A stretch of DNA of 64,000 nucleotides from Echria macrotheca (lineage: Eukaryota; Ascomycota; Sordariomycetes; Sordariales; Schizotheciaceae). This document shows positions 23,165 to 34,119 of the stretch, one piece after another. Made by a program: the position numbers and the translations under genes. Positions within the stretch are counted from its first letter, which is position 1. Each line of letters opens with the position of its first letter. The notes beneath the pieces were generated by a model. That model made no database searches. It had not been told where the DNA came from and was given only the letters and a program-made list of their open reading frames with translations. The stretch covers positions 1 to 64,000 of the forward strand of contig MU839858.1 in the NCBI GenBank assembly GCA_030411725.1, in the 5' to 3' direction.

Positions 23165-24754
23165 ATGTCATCCCTAGCCTCCTCGTCTTCCTCCGGCGCC
23201 GGTCGGGGGCCAGGGCACCGTCCGGCAGACCCTTCGACCGCTGACGAATCGTCGCGCCGCCAGCGCCGTCGCGAATTCCAGGAGCAGAGAGACACGGCAA
23301 AAGCAGCTGCCGCTGCTGGAGATCGTCAGCGTTCCACGGCCAACAGTCCCTACACCGATCGGCCAGTCTCGTCCACACCGTCCGCGCCTTCCGAGTCGAT
23401 CCATCGCATCCTGAATCTTGAAGCTCACCACACCCGCCGAGTCCCCCAACGCTTGATCCCCACCCCGCCGTCTCAGTCTCACACCCCAACCAAACCCGTC
23501 GAGAACAAGCCGAAGCAAGATGAGCTTGGGTCGTGGGGAATAAACCTGTCGGCCTTGTGGTGGTTCATGTCACTTGGCAAGACGGTCTGGTGGTGGTTCC
23601 TGCACCCCGTCTTCTCTTTCGTTGCAAAACTGGCCGTTCAGTTTTTTCTTGTTCTCACGATGCTTGTGGCTGTCGCATCGGTCCTTCTGTGGGCCGCTCA
23701 AGGAACCGGCCACCTTGCACATTGGAGCTTCTGCTCTGTGGTTCCGCAGCAGGTCACGACTTGGAGCTGGCTGGGGTGCACATCCCCTGAAGCCGACTGG
23801 TACACGCCCAGCGGTTCCGGTACCGACGCCAGCGCAAATGTCCACAACCACTCCGTACTGGACCTCGACCTGATTGATGTCGACCTCGACACAGCCCTGC
23901 GCATGGCTGCCGATGCAGCCGAAGTCATCCTGGAAGATATGAAAGCGCGGCGCGTCGAGCCGCTACAGGAACAGGTTCAGCAGGCATTCTCGCAGAGCAA
24001 AGCAAAGATCGAGAAGCTGCGCTCCACCGCCCACAACTTGACATCCAACATCGAGCGTGACCGGGTGGCACTGGCCGAGCTCCTCAATGAGATGGCTGCA
24101 CAGCCCGTAAGACCAAACTCACTGCTCAATCGCCTTACGGTCAGCCTGTTTGGACACATCAGCTCGGCGAGCTCGACGATGCAGACCCGCATCAGCCGTG
24201 CATGCGGAACGCTACGATTCGCCAAGTCATGGAGGGAGGTGATGCTGGAAGGAGACCTGAGAGAGGCCGCTATGAACGATGCACTGGTCCTCAACTTTCT
24301 CAAACGTCCTGTTCACGAGGCCGGCTGGGACAACAAGCGCGACGCCGATGCCGGGCGGGCGAGGCGAGACCGCGAGAGGGCCCGGGCCGAGATGACAAAA
24401 GGCAGAGGAGACAACAAGGGGAGACGGGACATCCAACTTCGGGAGTCCATTCTCGCGGCCGAGGAGGAGGTGACAGGGGCCCGGAGCCTCGCAATCGCCA
24501 AGACGGCGGTCATCCAGGCTGGTCTCTCCAACATCAAGAATCGCTTCTCAGGACTGAGAAAGCACGTGGACGCCGACATCGCTGGGATTAGGTATCTTCT
24601 CGGCGAGCTGCCACAGCTGGAAACTAAGGCCGCAGCATGGCCGGCAGCAGTCTCAGCTAGTGAAGTTCAATCGGTGGAGGAGGGGCTGGTCAAGAAACTG
24701 ACGAGCTATCTCCGTACCATTCGCAAGAGATACGACGCCTACAAGTCGTCCTGA
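23165..24754 (+). CDS. Single-pass membrane protein with long coiled coil, 529 residues
   Basis: One exon from the ATG at 23165 (MSSLASSSSSGAGRG). Residues 1-120 are Ser/Pro/Arg-rich and likely disordered. A Trp-rich amphipathic segment (ALWWFMSLGKTVWWWF, 130-145) precedes a membrane helix near 150-178. After a loop with Cys and Trp, residues 235-520 are predominantly charged helix with heptad-like patterns (EQVQQAFSQSKAKIEKLRS and others). No enzyme motif. The shape suggests a tether or envelope-type membrane protein, but no family is recognised. It is followed on the same strand by a second unknown single-pass protein, 430 bp away. Confidence 0.75.
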   Translation: MSSLASSSSSGAGRGPGHRPADPSTADESSRRQRRREFQEQRDTAKAAAAAGDRQRSTANSPYTDRPVSSTPSAPSESIHRILNLEAHHTRRVPQRLIPTPPSQSHTPTKPVENKPKQDELGSWGINLSALWWFMSLGKTVWWWFLHPVFSFVAKLAVQFFLVLTMLVAVASVLLWAAQGTGHLAHWSFCSVVPQQVTTWSWLGCTSPEADWYTPSGSGTDASANVHNHSVLDLDLIDVDLDTALRMAADAAEVILEDMKARRVEPLQEQVQQAFSQSKAKIEKLRSTAHNLTSNIERDRVALAELLNEMAAQPVRPNSLLNRLTVSLFGHISSASSTMQTRISRACGTLRFAKSWREVMLEGDLREAAMNDALVLNFLKRPVHEAGWDNKRDADAGRARRDRERARAEMTKGRGDNKGRRDIQLRESILAAEEEVTGARSLAIAKTAVIQAGLSNIKNRFSGLRKHVDADIAGIRYLLGELPQLETKAAAWPAAVSASEVQSVEEGLVKKLTSYLRTIRKRYDAYKSS

Positions 24755-25184
24755 GCGGTGAATCTCTAGCCCCTGCTCGCCTACCTAGATTAGCTCGTTG
24801 GATAAACAAGATGATGTCTCTTCCCCCTTCTTGTTGTGATGCGCTGCGCTTGAACCTTTTCCTTCAATAATGGTACTGGTGGTGCTGTTTGTTTGCCGTT
24901 CAGGAGCCATTCCCGGTGCTGCGTTCCAAAACGGCCCCAACCACGGGTTTCTTTGTCTCTCCCAGACCCACCCCTCCCTCTGTCTGTCTGGTGTGCGTCC
25001 AGACACTGGCTTGCCGAGTTTCTTTCATCTTCCGGACTCTTACCTGCCACAATATTTTTTCTCGCAATTCCGACAGTGAACTTGACTTCTCATCTGGTAA
25101 GCCACCACTATTTCTTATTCATTTCAGTCGCTGCATCGACTCTAACCACGACCGCCGCTAGAATTGTCAACGTACGAAGTCACG

Positions 25185-26702
25185 ATGCCCGAAATGTCGA
25201 TGCGGAATCCCCGACCGAGCGCGAGCAGGCTGGCGTACAAGGACAGGGAGAAATCGGACGACGGAGTAAAAAATGACAACAGAGAGAAAAAGGGCGCAAA
25301 TGGCGTTCCGTCCGTCTTGAACTTGACCATCTTTCTTCCTGGGCGCACACATGCTCAGTCGATCGAGTTATCCTTTGACCCGGCCTGGGCTCCCTCGCTC
25401 GAGCCTATTGCCATCAACTTTGATGCATCGCAGGGTATGGCTATCGCTCAATCGCAGACCGGAAAATTCGGGTCTCGTCAAGTCAAGCTTCGCGACACCG
25501 TTGTCGCCACCACAGCCTTGACGGCCAGACTGGCGGGAACACAGACCAAACAAACACGGCCGGCTTGGCCCTGGTGGAAGAAACTCGCCGTGGCCTTCCT
25601 AGCCATAATCCCAGCTGTCATCCTGCTCCGCCGCTTCTCGTCCACCACTTCCAAAGTGCCTGGCAGCCACGTGCAAGCGGCTGAACTCGACTTCCACACA
25701 CCCATCAGCGTTGCCGCAGAGAACTATGTTACGGCTGTGCAGTCCCTGACGGGCGAGATCGTCGCCAAAAGTCCCAATGGGACCCTCCTGAGTCCCAAGG
25801 CCGCCACCGATGCGATCTGGTCTCTCAAGAACTCGATGGGCGATCTGTGTCACTACGCTGGATATATTCCCCATCGCCCCGACCTCGGTCAGCTCTGTCA
25901 CGACTTCCTCGGGGCTTGCAGCGCTGCCGAGGATGCGGTGACCTATCCCAATATCACGGCCAAGCATGCATCCGACATGGCCGCGCTTCTCCGCGAGACG
26001 ACCGACGCATTCGACGAGCTTGATGACTGGCGCAAGGACCGGGGCGACGAATCGTCCTCTCTGTACGATGTGATCGACGACGAAGAAGCCAACAAGGAGA
26101 TCGCCAGGCAGCGACAGCGCCACACCTTCCAGACGGCAGACCTGCTCCAGCGCTACGTTCCACGGGAGCTGAAATCTTGCGCTCGTATGCTTACGCAGTT
26201 CCGCTACTTTGACTTTCAACTTCGAGAGATGGCAGCCAAGGCGCCTTATGTCACCGAAGCATTCGAATACGAGATGACCAAGACAGCGTTCGGCTCAAGG
26301 TAGGATACTGCTGCATGCTTTCATTCACGCTGACAGATCTAACTCATCGACAACAGTGACAACCTCGAAGACATCGGAGCTTTGCTAAAACGCTTGACCG
26401 ACGCCGGCCTACCCTTTGCTGCTGAAATCTTGCGGCGGGTCGAGACCGGTATCGGGTCGTTGGAGGAAGCTGTGTCGCACCTTCAGCCCCTAAACATGAC
26501 AATTCATCGCATCACGCACCCGGACGGGCCAGCCCCCAAGACGGGGACGGAGTTGGTACTTGGTTACCTTTCACTACTCTTTCCCGTCCTCAGCGCGCCC
26601 ATCGCTGATCCCGACCCGTATTTTGAGGAGGCTTACGCAGCCCGACTTGAGATGCAAAAGGTCTCTGAGAGGATCCAGGCTCAGCTGCCGGTGGACAACT
26701 AG
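25185..26702 (+). CDS. Single-pass membrane protein of unknown function, 486 residues
   Basis: Two exons, 25185-26299 and 26357-26702. The 57-bp intron has a GTAGGA donor, a CTGAC branch site and CAACAG; the phase-2 join gives AFGSSDNLEDIGALL. The start is the ATG at 25185 (MPEMSMRNPR); the frame upstream of it has no ATG. A basic, disordered N-terminus is followed by a membrane helix at about 133-149 (KKLAVAFLAIIPAVILLRR). The remaining 330 residues look helical, with cysteines (GDLCHYAGYI, LGQLCHDFLGACS) and NxT sequons, which would suit a lumenal or extracellular domain. No family recognised. It shares layout, but no clear sequence similarity, with the gene just upstream. Confidence 0.75.
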
Positions 26703-28984
26703 AAAGAGACCTCGTCGTGTCAGAGGCATGTGGGAAGAGAAACCCAAACGTTGGCAGAGAAAGGCGCACATTGGGAACAGATTGGCAACTTTGCTTCAGT
26801 TCTTGGTCACGCAAAACCTACGCTAGGTAGGTAGTTAGTTTTACAATAAAAACGGTTGCTACATGGACAGATCTAATCATCGTGGATTCATCATGCAAGC
26901 AGGCCACCGCTTTTGACGCTAGCAATCAACTATCCAATAAATCTAATTTAAATCGCCCTGGCGATGGTTCTGGTCCCGACAATGGTCAAGCTATCAAGCT
27001 GTCGGTTGTAAGGGAGATTTTTGGACTTGGGAAACCTGTTTGACGTGGTGATGTGTGCGCGTCAGTGTCTTGAACTCTCTTCCCCTTCTATAATTCCAAC
27101 TTTTCCGCCTTTGCAACTATTCCTAGTTACGATGAGAAATCCAAACTTATAGGTACCCTCTAGACTCTTTACAAGGCTTGGGTACTCCCTGACAAGTCTT
27201 ATGCAAACCTGGTAACTCCTGCAAGGGTTAGTATCTCGGAGCAAGGCTTCTATCCTCCAAAATCCCCGGCTCTAAGTATATTTGGTGCGTGACTAGGTTT
27301 GCGAGTCAACCTGTATCTTCTGCAAGTTTACCGATATATACCTACGTATGCTACAACTTTGTCCATTGCCTGACTCCGGGCTCCATCTTCCCCCCAATTT
27401 GCACACCCCAAAGCAACTCTTACCTGCCCGGTATCTTGTAATAAGCTTTTGAGGAATGACGCTATCGCGGTGGTTTACTGATGTCAGGTTCCTGGATAGT
27501 ACAACATGTGACGGCGGAGTTTGGTTCCAGATTAGGTGCCCCGGTGGCCGGGGCTGAACGAAGCAGATTTGTCCATCTCGTGGAGCCGCCTGTCTTCCAG
27601 AATCTGACATTAGCAAAGTAGGGTTGCCAATACAACCAGTCGAGCTTGTAATCACCCCTTCCTCAGGTATGGTGACGAAGAAAGGATCTGGTTTATCCGC
27701 CGCCAGTCCTAGGCCTAATCACCGAGATTGATGGGAGGGAAAGGCGGGGATCGACGGGATGGTAATAGGGAGGCAAGCTAATAAGCATCTAGGTGATGGC
27801 TCTGGTTCAACTTGGGCTGGCAGACTGCTGGCTGGTATCTAAACCTCTTGAAGTACGTAGCGATCTTTTGTGGATGAGAATTGGCACGATGACTGGCTAA
27901 ATATTGCCAAGCGTATCCTCGACGCCTACCCTCTCGAGTCCGCGATATCGAGGCTGGTGCGGCAAGAACTTAATTACCGATTCCCATATTGGGTCGGCTC
28001 TTCTAAGGTACATCTTGCTCGGCGGCAAATTGGTTCTGCGAGGTAGAGGTAATGTTCCGGGTTACTCCTCGCCCTCACCAACGCCACCGTGCTCCCGTTA
28101 AGCCGAGACACCGGGGACTAAGCAGACAGTGGCCGCCACTAGTACATTAGAAGTCAAGCGGTATCGGCGCATTGAACTGAGCCTGGATGGTGTCCTCAAT
28201 TCACAGCCAATGTACCTTCTCTCCAGCACCTAGCGCCTGAATATTTGTCTTCCTCCAGCATCTCGAACATGCGTGATGCTCGTAAACCCGTCCAAAGCCG
28301 ATCGTATCCCGTATCCCGATGGCATCTAGCGGACATCCAACAATCGAGCCCAAACTCTCAATGTTTCCCAAGTGCCCTTGCCAGTGGACACTCCACTCCA
28401 GCATTGCATCGGTGTTGTTAGTCCTTCTTCCGCACGGGCGAAACGATCCGGAAGCTCGGTCTGGTTGAATAACACTCATCCATCGCCATCCCACGGAGTC
28501 AGATGGCGACGCTGGGAGGAAAATTGCCCCTCTTGTATAGGGCGAAACTGGCGGAATCCCGATAGAATGGGACGATGGGATGCCGCCAAAGTCGTCCGTA
28601 CCCCCATCTCCAGCCGGAAAAAATTGCCCCCTGATCGGTCTTAACACCAAGTCATCTAAAAACCCACGTTAGGTAGCAACGTGGCTCGAAGCGAAAGCCT
28701 TTAGAAACATAAGTGGGAACTTGCCCATTTAAGCCGTAAGGCTAGTTTATTTAATTGTGCCCGAAGGCAATAATAAGAATTGTTAATCAGCTATATTATG
28801 TACGGAACTGAAATAGTACGAGATGGCAATGCTATAAGGCTCTACTATAAAATGTAGACGTTATACAACCAAGCAGCTGAACCGTCAGCTATCGCTATAG
28901 CTTCTTGGGCTGCGCTAGGAAACTTCATACTTTGAGTTCCTCTTAAACAACGCGGACAGGAGCATAACCTCATGACTCTAAACT
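26703..28984. other. Intergenic, no confident gene
   Basis: Includes the 3' region of the membrane-protein gene, a CTAGGTAGGTAG run at 26823-26835, and about 2 kb of low coding potential. A 149-codon minus frame at 28201-28650 is GC-richer than its surroundings (for example DAIGIRDTIGFGRVYEHHAC), but its beginning has no ATG and I recognise no family; it may be a gene relic. From 28740 the sequence becomes AT-rich before the virus-like block begins. Confidence 0.4.
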
Positions 28985-29600
28985 CACCATCTCGTCGATG
29001 ATATGGCCAGCCTCCCCGGTCTTCTGAGTGTATTTCCTCATGTACGCGACCAGCAGGGACATGAATACGGTGCCCCACAGATTGTGCTTGTTGTTCTAAA
29101 CCCGCTCGAGATGGCCAAGTTGCACGTTCTTGAAGCTCATCGGCCTGGCCGTAGAGAACACGGCCGTATTGATATTCCTGTCCATATGGATCATAGGTCC
29201 CCAGTTTGGTCACGATCACCGATGACTACCAGGTACCTGGTGCTGATGTTGGTGGACGATGCGCTGACGTTCCTGTCTTTGATGTCCGCCGACGTGGTGT
29301 GCCTCATGGCGTACGGCAGCGGCATTGTGGCCGCGATCTTGGTCCTGGGGGTGTTGACCCCCATCTTCATCTTCTCCATCTCCATCTCCAGCTTGGATCC
29401 TCCTATCCTGGTTCTTGATAGTGATCATCATCGACCTTATGATCTCCCGCATCTCCGATATGGCGTCATCGTCGGCAGGTTAAACCCGACTATATATACG
29501 ATAATCGTCATCTTCCTCATCTCTGATGTGCAACCCAATATCCCATCCATCAAGTCGTTCTCCGACATGATGTTGGTATGATTGTACAACGGTTCCCAGG
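28985..29600 (-). pseudogene. Virus-like block, fragment A: unidentified broken frames
   Basis: The minus strand contains protein-like pieces in shifting frames: MSENDLMDGILGCTSEMRK at about 29590-29480, KMGVNTPRTKIAATMPLPYA at about 29370-29310, and NNKHNLWGTVFMSLLVAYM just after an in-frame TAG at 29096-29098. The last piece recalls the C-terminal Trp-containing region of viral D5-like helicases, but the match is too short to claim. Codon style (GAT/GAC, ATC, GTC-rich) matches the block at 30.0-36.7 kb and differs from the flanks. It is separated from that block by about 400 bp of ordinary sequence. Confidence 0.4.
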
Positions 29601-30044
29601 TCCATAGGATCAGCGTTACTATGGTAAATAAAATTGCTGGCGTCGCTTCGTGAGGCAGTCGCGCGGCCCTCCGCAAGCTCCGGGGCGCTTCCTGGCCTCA
29701 CTTCGCTCCTGGCAATTTTCCCTGTCTGTTCAGACAATTTCGCGTTAAGCAAGCTAGATCCTCCTTTTCAAGGGCTTATAGTTATCGATGGGAGGAAAGG
29801 GGCGAACGAAGCGACAAAATCCTGACTGGAAGACAACCCATAGATGGTAAAAAGTGGACTCTTGCCCAAATAGGCTAGCTCTGATTTTTCGTATCAGTAA
29901 TTTTTCTTATCATTTATGACGTAATTTTTCCAGCCAAAAAAAAAGACCCTCGACAGCAAAATTGTCTTCCAGACAGGATGATGATGGCACAGCTCAACGT
30001 GGTATTAGCTACCTTACCTTACGCTCACCAACCTCGATACCTAC
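29601..30044. other. Non-viral-looking spacer inside the virus-like block
   Basis: Composition and texture here resemble host intergenic DNA, including an A-rich run at 29937-29943. It ends in AGCTACCTTACCTTACG just before the plus-strand exonuclease-like frame. It may be a filler introduced at a junction between two captured pieces. Confidence 0.35.
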
Positions 30045-30893
30045 ATGCCGCAGGAACAAGCAGAGCTTCTGATCCTCATGATCACGGAGGCCGTAACATT
30101 AGCAACTAGATCAGCTGGTAGCTGTGGATCAGCCGGAACTAGGAGGCCCAGGGTCAGCAGGATGTTAATGTTCACGAATGACGACTCGTGGATGCCGCCA
30201 CCGTCCATCACGAACACCACCAACTTTAGATTCGTCAACTGCGACCTGGTCGGATGCCCCAACACATCGGCGTTCTCGGACTACTCGGCTATGACCCTGA
30301 GGGCCAGATACAGCACCTGCATAAACCGCACGACCCAAGACATGATCAGATCGAGGGTAGCATCAATTACCATGAGCTCCAATACCGTATACATCTTCTA
30401 CGTGGAGGTCACCAACACCGGTGAGATCGACCGATTCTCCGCAGTCACGGATGATGGTGACCATATTAACCTGGTCCCGGAGACCAGCGTGAGAAGGAAC
30501 AACAGCCCGATAATCAGTAGGTTGACCCCTCTCGTCTACGTGGTGTTGGCGATGGAGCCCCAGACTGCACTTGGTTCGCTCATCGAGTGGGTTAGGACTG
30601 CCGCGAGGAAGAAGACCCTCAGGCAGGAGATAGACAAAGTCATACGTGTGGTGATGGTGGCTCACAACGGCATGAACCACAATCATGTTGTCATAATGAA
30701 AACCAGCATCAAAATAGACATCTACGACACCTTGTCCACGTCGAAGAAGTTGGCGATCACATCGGAGTCCATCATCAAGTTGGTGAGCATGTCCGACACC
30801 TCGATTACAGTCTCGATCATTGGTGGGGATGTCAGGTTGATCACACCCTTGATCGACTCCACAGTTAGTACCTTCTACTTACGGATCATGTAG
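30045..30893 (+). pseudogene. DEDDh 3'-5' exonuclease-like open frame, catalytic residues altered
   Basis: A 282-codon open frame starts at an ATG at 30045. Residues 113-235 follow the order of a DEDDh exonuclease (RNase T/DnaQ type): IFYVEVTNTGEIDRF (117-131) at the Exo I position, where FDxETT is expected; INLVPETSVRR; a helix LGSLIEWVR; then VMVAHNGMNHNHVVIM (203-218) at Exo II, where AHNxxxD is expected; and IYDTLSTSKKL (226-236). The Exo I Asp is Tyr and the Exo II Asp is not in place, so activity is unlikely. Such exonucleases process DNA ends or proofread, and occur in several large DNA viruses as well as cells. The first 110 codons are unlike the family and may be unrelated. The frame ends in TAG, after which readable text continues (TAMAFANNIRHG). 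Confidence 0.5.
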
Positions 30894-30919
30894 ACTGCAA
30901 TGGCCTTCGCTAATAACAT

Positions 30920-32398
30920 CCGTCATGGACGTGCCTCCGGTGTGTTGTCATCGGTGATGCTCGTCTGGAACGCTGTGATCACCTCGTCCGTACCGTGCTC
31001 CGTAATGGCATGCACCAGCACATTATACGAGGCGTCCACATTCTCGTACATGTCGGTGTTCCCCTCGATGTTGAAGCCTGTGACTGTGCTTATCATAGTC
31101 GGCTCATTGGTCCTCACAGTTAGCTCCACGAGGATTTCCAGCCACTGAGGCGAATTTCTCATCCCAAAGATGCCTGTAGACCTGTGCACCAACATCTGCT
31201 CGTACACGCCCTCCCTCATGGTGGTCCCGTCATACCTGCGCATGAGCGGGGCCGCCGGCTGCATCATCTGCTCGATGACCCCAGTCCCCCCTCGATGACG
31301 GCAGGCATCAATGGCCGCCACCGCCGCCGTGGCCTCTCCAAGGACTTGAGCTCCACCGAGAACTTCTCCTTGATAGTTGTCAATACGTCGGTCAACTCAT
31401 CATCATTGAGCGACCAGTCCTCCATGATCCTATCGAGGGTTTCGCATATCTTGACGGGGCCGCCCTGCGCTAACACGGACTTGGGCATTGGGCTGTTGCT
31501 CTGCTGACCATCGTCATGGATGAAAGACCCCGTGTCGCTCGTGTCGGGAATGCCGCTGGGTGTGAATCATCGCCCCCAGGTCGCTGAGCATATTCATGGA
31601 CATGTTGGTGAATGGAATAATGAGATCGCCGGCTGTGTAGTTCATCAGGGCCCGAGTTAGAGGCCCTAGCGCCTCCTCCGTCATGTAGCTGCCCAGTGCC
31701 CTCTCCGGGTAGATCTTCCAGTTGTAGCTGATTTCCTGATGGGATAGCCCATCGTCCCCATGACTTCGATGATGATGATCTCATGATCCGTAATTTTCCT
31801 GGCGATCGGGTCGTTGCCCTGGTACTTGTCGATGCTCATGTGGGCTATGGACGCCTGGTCCTGACTACTTACCTACCTTAGTCACGTATGACACCATTGT
31901 GCTAGTCCCCCTATACGGACTGAACGTGCTCCTGACCGAGTCGGGTCTGAGTGACCCCATAGCTACCATACTCGTCCTGAAGCCGTAGGCGTTGTGTATT
32001 CTTATCACGTTGCCGCGCCACTCCGAGAAGACGGATGCGCATCTGACCCTCTTAGCCATGTTATCGACCGGGATGGGTACGTAGTTGATGAGCGCCACAC
32101 TCACGGCCGAGCACAAGTAGTAGAACCTTAGCATCATGGCAAACTTAGCTGTCATATCCATCTAATCAATAGTCTGGTTGATGTTGGAGTTCACCCCCGA
32201 TTTTCGCTTCCTTCTGATCCTATCCACGTACTTCATAGCCAGGATGGACATCGGCAGGCTCATTATCTGGATGCTTGAGGTGCCCCCGTCGTACTTAAAC
32301 CGCGGGTACGCCAGGCTGGTTGCTATCGGAGGCAGGATGTCCCTCTCGTACGGGTAGAGACCAATGCACCACCCTAATCTATACGCTATTGCCAACCA
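30920..32398 (-). pseudogene. Virus-like block, fragment B: unidentified broken frames
   Basis: Minus-strand pieces include IAYRLGWCIGLYPYERDI (about 32390-32340); MDMTAKFAMMLRFYYLCSAV right after an in-frame TAG at 32162-32164; SIDKYQGNDPIARKITDHE (about 31840-31780); ISYNWKIYPERALGSYM (about 31730-31680); PKSVLAQGGPVKICETLDR (about 31488-31430); and GVYEQMLVHRSTGIFGM (about 31215-31165). They look like genuine protein sequence and are joined by small frameshifts. I recognise no family. Arrangement and codon style suggest one or two large proteins of the captured element. Confidence 0.4.
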
Positions 32399-32399
32399 C

Positions 32400-33790
32400 C
32401 AACCACCAACAGACCCCTGACGGTGAACGTAAACCTGTGGTCGATGCCCATGGGTTCCGGGCTCTTAGTCAGGTCAGTAGTGACCTGTATTCGCTTATGT
32501 CTAATAATGTCGCCGACGTTCGATGTGGTGCTCCTGTTGGCCACGGTCCGGGCCCTTGTCGGGATGCCCTCGAGGGTTCTGGGTTTGCTCCACATCATGT
32601 CCATGACCGGGATTTGGTGCTCAAAATCATTAACTACCCAGCCCAGACATACTCGAGATGTTGGAGCTGATTATCTTAGGTTCTGCATCAATCTGGCCGG
32701 GATCTTCATGCCGGTCGAACCCTAGTACGGCGGGCCGTGGTAGTTCAGCATCTCGACGTAGGAGGCGTTATGGATCCCAACGCCAAGGTCGAATGCCGTC
32801 TTGTCCGGGGTTAGCTTGCCGTCGACAATCCTTGATCCTGCGTATCATAGACAGCGCCACTGTGCCCAGGCACAGGGGCGACTTGCCGTTTAGGAGTCTC
32901 ATCATATCGGCCAGGTTGGTGATGCCGGCCAGCTCACTCTTGGGGCCCGTGTACGAGAATGTGGCCGGGAACGGGGAGACGCCCCACGAGGCGTTCATCT
33001 AGCAGTACCCCTTGGTCATCGACACTTGGGACAAACAGCTGCCGTAGGTCTTACTGGGGGTTCAAAACACCGTCCCGAAGGCCTACGTCGGCAGCCCGGT
33101 TCTAGCGAAGTAGTAGCCGAGTCTCCTGTTGGACTTGTTGCCGGGCCTGTTCGACTGGATCATGATGTTCTATGCCACACCCTCGATCACGATGTTCTCC
33201 GAGGTCCACTGGCTGACCAACCACGAGCCCTTGATGTCGACTAGAATGACATCCCCGTACTAGCGGGGGTCCCGGTAGCGTCGTACTTCTCGGCGTCGAC
33301 TCCGAAGCAGTGTTGGCCGGGGTCCAAGGCCGACAGGTAGGCCTTCTCAGTAGGTAGGTAGGGACGATGTTTTCCCTCTCTTCTCGATTGATGAACTTTA
33401 TCTCCGGGTCTATAATATTCTTCCTAGTGTTGTTTACGGCGCTGATCGTGAGGATGGCTGATATGGCCCTGTTGATGATCTCCATTTGCTGGGTCTCCTA
33501 GTCCGGCTCCCTCTGCTTACCACCCATATTCCTGCCGGTAAGCCCGATCAAACTAAGGTAGTCGCTGACTTTACGACAACCAGCTGGTTGGTGCCCGCGG
33601 TCTCCCAGTTCGATGCACCGCTGCTATCGAAGAGGGCGATCCTCCTGGCCGACTTCTCGCTCATGTTGGCCGCCGCTGTCTTGACCTTTAACTTATGGCC
33701 TCCAGCTCGTTTTTCCTCGCCGCATCCTTGTCCGTTGTGGTGTTGATCTCCTCCCTATCCTTCTGCCCCTGCTTGTCGCCCCTAGCCACC
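32400..33790 (-). pseudogene. Virus-like block, fragment C: unidentified large protein interrupted mainly by TAG
   Basis: The minus strand reads as one long protein with several small frameshifts and repeated in-frame TAG codons at 33498-33500, 33170-33172, 33083-33085, 32999-33001 and 32722-32724, plus one TGA at 33062-33064. Example pieces: MEIINRAISAILTISAVNNT (near 33485), VILVDIKGSWLVSQWTSENI (near 33250-33190), and SPFPATFSYTGPKSELAGIT (near 32980-32920). I recognise no family; abundant beta-prone text would suit a structural protein, but this is a guess. A GTAGGTAGGTAGG run near 33352 breaks the text and may be a host insertion. Confidence 0.4.
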
Positions 33791-34119
33791 TCAACCCCAT
33801 TCATGTCCTCCGTAAGGCTGTCGACGTTGAGGGGAATGATGGGGCTCCTCTGGACATTGTCTCCTTAGTACCGGTCGTCTTCGTCTGGATGTCGGATATT
33901 GTATTGTTGGTTATCCTGCACATTCATCGACTGGTTAACCAACATCGTACTGGCCACTCATCGTGATTTGGTCGATGGAGACCCCGACACGCGTGGCTCT
34001 CAAGGCGGTCGCAGCCCTACACTTGGCCTCCGAGGCTGTCGGGTCAATGATCATTGCCGCTGTGATGTAGTTCAGTCTCCAAGGCTATCTCCAGCGAGAC
34101 GGGGGCCCTCTCGTAGCAG

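Noticed and set aside
28201..28650. 149-codon minus-strand frame
   Set aside because: Looks partly coding but starts without ATG and shows no recognisable family; kept only as a possible relic in the intergenic entry.
28985..29118. D5-helicase C-terminal or KilA-N/Bro C-terminal domain
   Set aside because: The NLWGTVFMSLLVAYM stretch is suggestive of the former, but about 40 readable residues are too few to choose between families.
29003..29581. 192-codon plus-strand frame with hydrophobic stretches
   Set aside because: Its hydrophobicity mirrors GAT/GAC-rich text on the opposite strand, which reads better as protein; treated as a shadow.
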